Positions 56,884-64,000 of a stretch of 64,000 bases of DNA are shown here, one piece after another (position 1 is the first letter of the stretch; each line of letters opens with the position of its first letter). This DNA comes from Arcuatula senhousia (Eukaryota > Mollusca > Bivalvia > Mytilida > Mytilidae): contig OZ020304.1 in NCBI GenBank assembly GCA_963971305.1, positions 76,384,355-76,448,354 of the forward strand. Direction: 5' to 3'. Below the pieces are notes generated by a model. It was not told where the DNA came from. It saw nothing but the letters and a program-made list of their open reading frames with translations, and made no database searches. Made by a program: the position numbers and the translations under genes.

Positions 56884-56976
56884 ATGTCAAAGTTTATATT
56901 TTGCTGTACAGTTGGTAGAGGAACAGAGCAGTTTGTAGAAAAAGAATTGAAGCAGAAGTTGGACACTGTAGATGAT
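56884..56976 (+). CDS. THUMPD2: THUMPD2-like RNA methyltransferase, first coding exon
   Basis: ATG at 56884 opens 31 codons, MSKFIFCCTVGRGTEQFVEK then ELKQKLDTVDD, ending at a GTAAGAAT donor in phase 0. It aligns with the N-terminus of human THUMPD2 (CRFFCTAGRGLEPFLMREVR). THUMPD2 is a THUMP-domain guanosine N2-methyltransferase acting on U6 snRNA. The remaining exons were not found before 64000 and should lie to the right, past the repeats. A short exon gives limited evidence, so a THUMPD3-like relative remains possible. Confidence 0.7.
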
Positions 56977-57863
56977 GTAAGAATCAAACTCAAAGGTGTA
57001 CCAAAAGGGCAAACAAAACAAGGGGTCTGCTTTCCAATAATTTGAGTAATACTGTGCCGATAGCCCTTTAAATTGGAACCTGTTTAAGGCAGGAAAATTG
57101 AAAAAAAAACACCCTGTTTTAGACAAAAAAAGGCAAAAGCTAGATCGTGTTTAAAAGAAATAATTATTTAATGTATTTGCGAGTTGTACTCTTGTTTGAA
57201 CTATTTTCTATTTATATTCGATACGGTTATGGCAAATTTGGGCAAAACCGTAACAATAAGAAATTCTTATTGACGGCAAAGACAAAAATCGGGAACAGAT
57301 GGTTGAATGTGTTTTGCACTACATGTGAAGTGCAGCAATGCTCTAAAGCTTAATACTAGATAGTGGAGTCCGATTAATTTATGACCGTAATAATTAGATT
57401 TTTTTTTTTATTATTCTTACGGCAAATAAATAATGTGATGTTAACAGTGCTTTAGGAAAAATGGCAATTAAAAGGCTAGGGTCGGCACCAAAAACTAGGG
57501 ACAGTAGGGAAACCAGAAACCTATTCCAGAAACACACACATATTTATTAATTGGTCCAAACACCAAACCATAAAACCATAAAATGAAAACAGTTATAGTT
57601 TTCTCTGACAAAACAAATAAAAACACATATAACAACCGAAACCAAAAAATTTAATCAGTGGAAACCAAGTCTAAGAGAAATCTTGACAACAAGGCTTGTG
57701 TACATAAAAAAACTATTCCCCAAAATTATAGGATAAAGTGGACAAGTATACATGGGTTGCACAGTTTGCCATTTTCTCTGATTCTGGTACAAAACTGGTT
57801 CATTTTTTTGTTGAATGAAGTTATTGAAATTTGATTCATGTCTTCAATTCCTGGAAAATACTT
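56977..57863. other. Presumed THUMPD2 intron 1, left part
   Basis: AT-rich; no exon with matching phase was recognised. The open frame 57147-57353 ends in VFCTTCEVQQCSKA, faintly like a THUMP segment, but lacks usable splice sites. Confidence 0.4.
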
Positions 57864-58946
57864 GTTAGCTCACCTGACCTGAAGGGTCATTTGACCTATT
57901 TTCATCGCGGCGCAAACTTTTTTGTAAGACTTTTGTGGACAATGAATTGCTGGAAAATTATAATAGCTAGGAATCTGATATTTCGTAAACAGATAGTTCA
58001 GGTTATGGTTTACGCAACTGTCACCATGCCGTGTGACCCTGACTCAATTTTTAAGCTCCAGTGACTCTGTTGTGAACTAAGGTCTTTTTCAGGTCAAAAA
58101 CTTTTTTGTAAGACTTTTGTGGATGATAAATTGCTAGAAAAGTATAATAGCTAGTCATCTGATGTTGGGTATACAGACACTTTTAGTGTTTATATCAAGA
58201 AATGAAAGCTTAGGTTGTTGATTTTAGTGATGGTGCTGGCAGGCAAGACATACTTTTAGTGGCCATACTTGTTAGCTTATAACTCAAAAAGTATAGGAGA
58301 TAAAGAAAATCAGAAGCAACCATGCTTCTTCAGCATTAAAAGCTCTACTAAACTCTCCATTGAGTCGAAGTTGTGGGACCACTCCTTATAGGAGTTATTT
58401 CCCTTAATCGTCAAAATTGACCATTTTCACAGTTTTTGGACTTTATCTTGAAATTATCTTAAAACCATTAGTGATAGAGGAAAAGTTAGCATTGCTCATG
58501 TGTTAAGCTCATTGAGATCTACAAAAATGTTATCAGGGTCAAAATTGTCAGATGACGCCTTACAGGGGTAATGGTCCTTTAAAGGTGAAAATAGTGTTTT
58601 TTTGTTTGCTTGACCTATAGAATGAAAGCTGTTACAGATAGAGAAAAAATGTTGCTTGCTTAAATCTTCAGTTTTTTTAGCTCTTCAAAAATATCCATTA
58701 GGCTGTAGCTGTCAGATGACCTCCCTATAAAAGTTATGGCCCTTAATTGTCAAGTTTTGGGTTATTGCTTTGCAGATTAAACCTATAAAAGATTAAGAAA
58801 AGTTTTTGTTTGCTAGAATGTGCTCTACAAAAGCCTTCATTATAAGGTGGAAATTGTATGGCGATCCTTTATTGGAGTTTTTCAACTCAGATACCCCAAA
58901 TTATTTTCATTCCATCAGTTATTGAAGTCAGGTGAGCGATTCAGGC
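57864..58946 (+). mobile_element. AGCTCACC repeat copy
   Basis: It starts GTTAGCTCACCTGACCTGAA and ends AGTCAGGTGAGCGATTCAGG. A fragment of the GTCTCGCC family (GTGCTGGCAGGCAAGACATA) is inserted near 58230. Confidence 0.65.
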
Positions 58947-59656
58947 TGATTTGATACTGACTAATACAACTTTGACTCTGTGGTAGAGCTCACAATGATA
59001 ATGTTACCTAAATGCTAACACGATGACAGATTTAATTTCCTATATTTTGTATCTCTAGAATGTTTACAGATAACATGGATAACGCCTATTAAAATAATAG
59101 ATAAAGTATTTCTGAACTAAAACAAAGAATAATTAAATGTCAGTTAAAAACATCACAGTCCTAACAAAAACCTATATATTTTTGCTAGGGCCTTAAACAC
59201 ATCACTCACCCATTCATTAATGAGTTAAATGTACATTGAAATATAAAAAATACAGCAAAGGTTCAGGCAATATTTTTTGCTACGCCTGACTCACAGTTCA
59301 TCTATTCAATTCTCATCAGAGGCTCTACCAAAGATGTTGAAAATTCCAACAGATATATGAATATAAAAGGCATACAACATTGAACCATGAAACCAAAAAA
59401 TGTCAAACTGGAATCCAGATTTAATAGAGTGGGGTAGGAAGAAGTTCAGAGTTGTAATAATTTTGAAATTTAACCTGATAAGTAATTAGCTATGAATGAT
59501 GTGATCTTCAGCACAAAAGTGTTGATGCGCGAATGGGCTTACCTCCGGGAAATAAAACTCCATTAGCAGAGCTAAACATCACAGATGTTAGAAATAAAAT
59601 ATTACTTTATGAATGCTCAGGCTTAGTCATGAGTTTGGTTTATGTTTTAAGCCTTC
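58947..59656. other. No gene recognised
   Basis: AT-rich sequence without recognisable repeats or exons. Confidence 0.45.
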
Positions 59657-61578
59657 TTTTTAGCTCACCTGACCCGAAGGGTCATGTGAGTTATTGTCAT
59701 CACTTGGCGTCCGTCGTCCGTCGTCCGTAAACTTTTTAAAACGTTAACTCCTCTGACACCATAAGTCCAATTGCAGCCAAACTTGGTATGGATGTTCATT
59801 AGCATTCGGTGCTGAGAACTGATGTGGGGATTTTTGATTCGTCGTAAAACATGGCCGCCATGGCTAAAAATAGAACATAGGGGTAAAATGCAGTTTTTTG
59901 CAAATAACTCAAAAACGGCTACAGATATCAAAATTCTGGCAAAGGGTAAAAGTGATCAACACCTCAAGATCTACCTACCCTGAAATTTTGAAGAAAATCC
60001 AACTACCCATGTAGGAGTTATTGCCCTTTTTGTGGATTTTTTTGCAAATTTTGCACCTGTTTAGCTCAATATCTTGAAAACTATACAAGATATTTGAGAA
60101 ATTTAAATTGCACATTGTTAAGCACATTAAGATCTACAAAATATGTAACAGGGTCAACATTGTAGGACCTTTCCTTTTAGGAGTTATTGCCCTTAGAACG
60201 TCAAAATTGAGCATTTCCTCATTACATTAAAAACCTTAACTCCTCTGACACTTTTAGTCCAAATGGAACCAAACTTGGTATAGTTGTTTATTAGCATTAG
60301 GTGTATAGAACTAATGTGGGGATTGATTGGTCGTAAAACATGGCCGCCATGGCTAAAAATAGAACATAGGGGTAAAATGCAGTTTTTTGCAAATAACTCA
60401 AAAACGGCTACAGATATCAAAATTCTGGCATAGGGTAAAAGTGATCAACACCTCAAGATCTACCTACCCTGAAATTTTGAAGAAAATCCAACTACCCATG
60501 TAGGAGTTGTTGCCCTTTTTGTGGATTTTTTGCAAATTTTGCACCTGTTTAGCTCAGTATCTTGAAAACTATACTAGATATTTGAGAAATTTAAATTGCA
60601 TATTGTTAAGCACATCAAGATCTACAAAATATGTAATAGGGTCAACGTTTTAGGACCTTTCCTTTTAGGAGTTATTGCCCTTAGAATGTCAAAATTTAGC
60701 ATTTTAACCGCATGTCCTCATTACATTGAAAACGTTAACTCCTCTGACACTTTTAGTCCAAATGGAACCAAACTTGGTATAGTTGTTTATTAGCATTAGG
60801 TGTATAGAACTAATGTGGGGATTGATTGGTCATAAAACATGGCCGCTGTGGCTAAAAATAGAACATAGGGGTAAATGGCAGTTTTTTGCAAATAACTCTA
60901 AAACGGTGACAGATTTCAAAATTTTGATTGGGAACAAAAGTGATCAGCACCTCAAGATCTACCAGCTCTGAAATTTTGAAGAAAATCCAACAACCCATGT
61001 AGGAGTTGTTGCCCTTTTTGTGGATTTTTTGCATATTTTGCACTTGTTTAGCTCAATATCTTGAAAACTATACAAGATATTTGAGAAATTTGAATTGCAT
61101 ATTGTTAAGCGCATCAAGATCTACAAAATTTGTAACAGGGTCAACGTTGTAGGACCTTTCCTTTGAGGAGTTATTGCCCTTGGAACGTCAAAATTGAGCA
61201 TTTTAACTGCATTTCCTTATATTGAAAATGTTAACTCCTCTGACACTTTAAGTCCAAATGGAATCAAACTTGGTATTATTATTAGGTGTATAGAACTGTT
61301 GTGGGGATTTTTGATTGGTTGTAAAACATGGCCGCTGTGGCTAAAAATAGAACATTAGGTTAAACTGCATTTTTTTGCAAATAACTCAAAAAAGGGTGAC
61401 AGATTTTTAGATTTTGATTGAGAACAAAAGTGATCAGCACCTTTAGATCCACCATATTGTCAGATGACCCCCTTATTAATCTTATGACCCTTTCAACGTT
61501 AAATAGATTTTGCCTTATAACCTTTACTTCAGGCACATATGTCAGGTGAGCGATTCAGGCTCCTTGGAGCCTCTTGTT
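59657..61578 (+). mobile_element. AGCTCACC repeat with ~490-bp internal tandem units
   Basis: It starts TTTTAGCTCACCTGACCCGA and ends GCGATTCAGGCTCCTTGGAG then CCTCTTG. The interior has three to four units of about 480-500 bp (AAAACATGGCCGCCATGGCT, CATGTAGGAGTTATTGCCCT, CAATATCTTGAAAACTATAC). Open frames (MISVAVFELFAKNC and others) recur because of the repeats. Confidence 0.7.
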
Positions 61579-63694
61579 TTAGCTCACCTGACCAGCTCAC
61601 CTGACCCGAAGGGTCATGTGAGCTATTGTCATCACTTGGCGTCCGTCGTCCGTAAACTTTTTAAAACTCCTCTGACACCATAAGTCCAATTGAAACCAAA
61701 CTTGGTATGGTTGTTCATTAGCATTCGGTGCTTAGAACTGATGTGGGGATTTTTGATTCGTCGTAGAACATGGCCGCCATGGCTAAAAATAGAACATATG
61801 GGTAAAATGCAGTTTTTTGCAAATAACTCAAAAACGGCTACAGATATCAAAATTCTGGCTAGGTAAAAGTGATCAGCACCTCAAGATCTACCTACCCTGA
61901 AATTTTGAAGAAAATCCAACAATCCATGTAGGAGTTATTGCCCTTTTTGTGGATTTTTTGCAAATTTTGCACCTGTTTAGCTCAATATCTTGAAAACTAT
62001 ACAAGATATTTGAGAATTTTAAATTGCATATTGTTGAGCACATCAAGATCTACAGAATATGTATTCGGGTCAACGTTGTAGGACCTTTCCTTTTAGGAGT
62101 TATTGCCCTTAGAACGTCAAAATTGAGATTTTTAACTGCATTTCCTCATTTCATTGAAAACGTTAACTCCTCTGACACTTTATGTCCAATTGGAATCAAA
62201 CTTGGTATGGTTATTTATTAGCATAAGTTGTATAGAACTGATGTGGGGATTTTTGATTGGTCATAAAACATGGCCGCTGTGGCTAAAAATAGAACATAGG
62301 GGTAAATGGCAGTTTTTTGCAAATAACTCTAAAACGGTGACAGATTTCAAAATTTTGATTGGGAACAAAAGTGATCAGCACCTCAAGATCTACCAGCTCT
62401 GAAATTTTGAAGAAAATCCAACAACCCATGTAGGAGTTGTTGCCCTTTTTGTGGATTTTTTGCATATTTTGCACTTGTTTAGCTCAATATCTTGAAAACT
62501 ATACAAGATATTTGAGAAATTTGAATTGCATATTGTTAAGCGCATCAAGATCTACAAAATTTGTAACAGGGTCAACGTTGTAGGACCTTTCCTTTGAGGA
62601 GTTATTGCCCTTGGAACGTCAAAATTGAGCATTTTAACTGCATTTCCTTATATTGAAAATGTTAACTCCTCTGACACTTTAAGTCCAAATGGAATCAAAC
62701 TTGGTATTATTATTAGGTGTATAGAACTGTTGTGGGGATTTTTGATTGGTTGTAAAACATGGCCGCTGTGGCTAAAAATAGAACATTAGGTTAAACTGCA
62801 TTTTTTTGCAAATAACTCAAAAAAGGGTGACAGATTTTTAGATTTTGATTGAGAACAAAAGTGATCAGCACCTTTAGATCCACCATATTGTCAGATGACC
62901 CCCTTATTAATCTTATGACCCTTTCAACGTTAAATAGATTTTGCCTTATAACCTTTACTTCAGGCACATATGTCAGGTGAGCGATTCAGGCTCCTTGGAG
63001 CCTCTTGTTTTAGCTCACCTGACCAGCTCACCTGACCCGAAGGGTCATGTGAGCTATTGTCATCACTTGGCGTCCGTCGTCCGTAAACTTTTTAAAACTC
63101 CTCTGACACCATAAGTCCAATTGAAACCAAACTTGGTATGGTTGTTCATTAGCATTCGGTGCTTAGAACTGATGTGGGGATTTTTGATTCGTCGTAGAAC
63201 ATGGCCGCCATGGCTAAAAATAGAACATATGGGTAAAATGCAGTTTTTTGCAAATAACTCAAAAACGGCTACAGATATCAAAATTCTGGCTAGGTAAAAG
63301 TGATCAGCACCTCAAGATCTACCTACCCTGAAATTTTGAAGAAAATCCAACAATCCATGTAGGAGTTATTGCCCTTTTTGTGGATTTTTTGCAAATTTTG
63401 CACCTGTTTAGCTCAATATCTTGAAAACTATACAAGATATTTGAGAATTTTAAATTGCATATTGTTGAGCACATCAAGATCTACAGAATATGTATTCGGG
63501 TCAACGTTGTAGGACCTTTCCTTTTAGGAGTTATTGCCCTTAGAACGTCAAAATTGAGATTTTTAACTGCATTTCCTCATTTCATTGAAAACGTTAACTC
63601 CTCTGACACTTTATGTCCAATTGGAATCAAACTTGGTATGGTTATTTATTAGCATAAGTTGTATAGAACTGATGTGGGGATTTTTGATTGGTCT
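60824..63694 (+). repeat. 1431-bp tandem duplication
   Basis: 60824-62263 and 62255-63694 read the same apart from isolated differences near the edges, including the whole head-to-tail junction CCTCTTGTTTTAGCTCACCT at 61570 and 63001. The period is 1431 bp. The duplicated junction includes the small doublet AGCTCACCTGACCAGCTCAC. Confidence 0.93.
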
Positions 63695-64000
63695 TAAAAC
63701 ATGGCCGCTGTGGCTAAAAATAGAAGAAAGGGTAAATGGCAGTTTTTTGCAAATAACTCAAAAACGGTGACAGATTTTAAAGTTTTGGTTGGAAACAAAA
63801 GTGATCAGCACCTTAAGATCTACCAGCTCTGAAATTTTGAAGAAAATCCAACAACCCATGTAGGAGTTATTGCCCTTTTTGTTGATTTTTTGCAAATTTT
63901 GCACCTGTTTAGCTCAATATCTTGAAAACTATACAAGATTTGAGAAATTTAAATTTCATCTTGCTACCCACATCAAGATCTACAAAAAATGTAAAAGGGT
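63008..64000 (+). mobile_element. AGCTCACC repeat copy, running off the window
   Basis: It begins TTTTAGCTCACCTGACCAGC at about 63008. After about 63700 it diverges from the tandem partner, so the duplication ends here. The right end of the element is beyond the window. Confidence 0.65.

Noticed and set aside
57147..57353. Possible second THUMPD2 exon (VFCTTCEVQQCSKA)
   Set aside because: The resemblance to the expected THUMP segment is short, the frame stops at once, and suitable splice sites with the right phase are missing.
59665..63770. Recurring MISVAVFELFAKNC, MHIVKHIKIYKIC and similar frames as a small gene family
   Set aside because: They recur because the repeat units recur, on both strands, with no conserved start context and with frame changes between copies.

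Overview
The window is AT-rich, intron-containing animal nuclear DNA, packed with short interspersed repeats of the kind seen in bivalve molluscs (a Mytilus-like mussel is my best guess, by inference from repeat style and protein divergence). Most open reading frames over about 60 codons are chance or lie inside repeats. By reading splice sites and translating across them I recognise five host genes, alternating in direction: the last exon of NDUFAF1 (+, 1149-1370); GNPNAT1 (-, five coding exons, 19320-11870); a complete cardiolipin synthase CRLS1 (+, seven coding exons, 27393-37353); a complete ankyrin-repeat/SOCS-box (ASB-type) gene (-, four coding exons, 53753-48431); and the first coding exon of a THUMPD2-like RNA methyltransferase (+, 56884-56976). 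All exon phases in the multi-exon models close exactly.

The most unusual feature is that splice junctions themselves have been amplified in tandem, three times, in two genes. (1) Just after CRLS1 coding exon 5, a 24-bp unit carrying the last nine exon bases plus the 5' splice site is repeated about 36 times (34593-35452). Because 24 is a multiple of 3, the first 13 or so units keep the exon reading frame open (octapeptide VSQYLISK). (2) The window opens inside a 65-67-bp array (1-480) in the NDUFAF1 intron whose unit carries the end of the preceding exon (GGPYWQIAK) followed by GTGAGT. (3) The 3' splice site and first codons of CRLS1 coding exon 3, which encode part of the catalytic motif, are triplicated with a 47-bp period (32870-32990).

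Repeats fill much of the rest. One nearly intact non-LTR retrotransposon (22036-25870, endonuclease plus reverse transcriptase, one frameshift) lies between the head-to-head GNPNAT1 and CRLS1 genes. There are several hairpin or MITE-like elements with readable target-site duplications (TA, TTAA, and a 9-bp one), elements with central ~165-bp tandem repeats and terminal hairpins, a tRNA-derived SINE, and many copies of a family bounded by AGCTCACCTGAC and GGTGAGCGATTCAGGCTCC. A ~5.4-6.1-kb near-identical segmental duplication (37434-43525 and 43721-49121) has copied the 3' half of the ASB gene, and a 1431-bp unit is tandemly duplicated at the right edge. Both may be real recent events or uncollapsed haplotypes.

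Functionally, NDUFAF1 (complex I assembly) and CRLS1 (cardiolipin synthesis) act at the mitochondrial inner membrane, GNPNAT1 in the hexosamine pathway, the ASB protein in Cullin-5 ubiquitination, and THUMPD2 in snRNA methylation. I see no reason to think they form a cluster.
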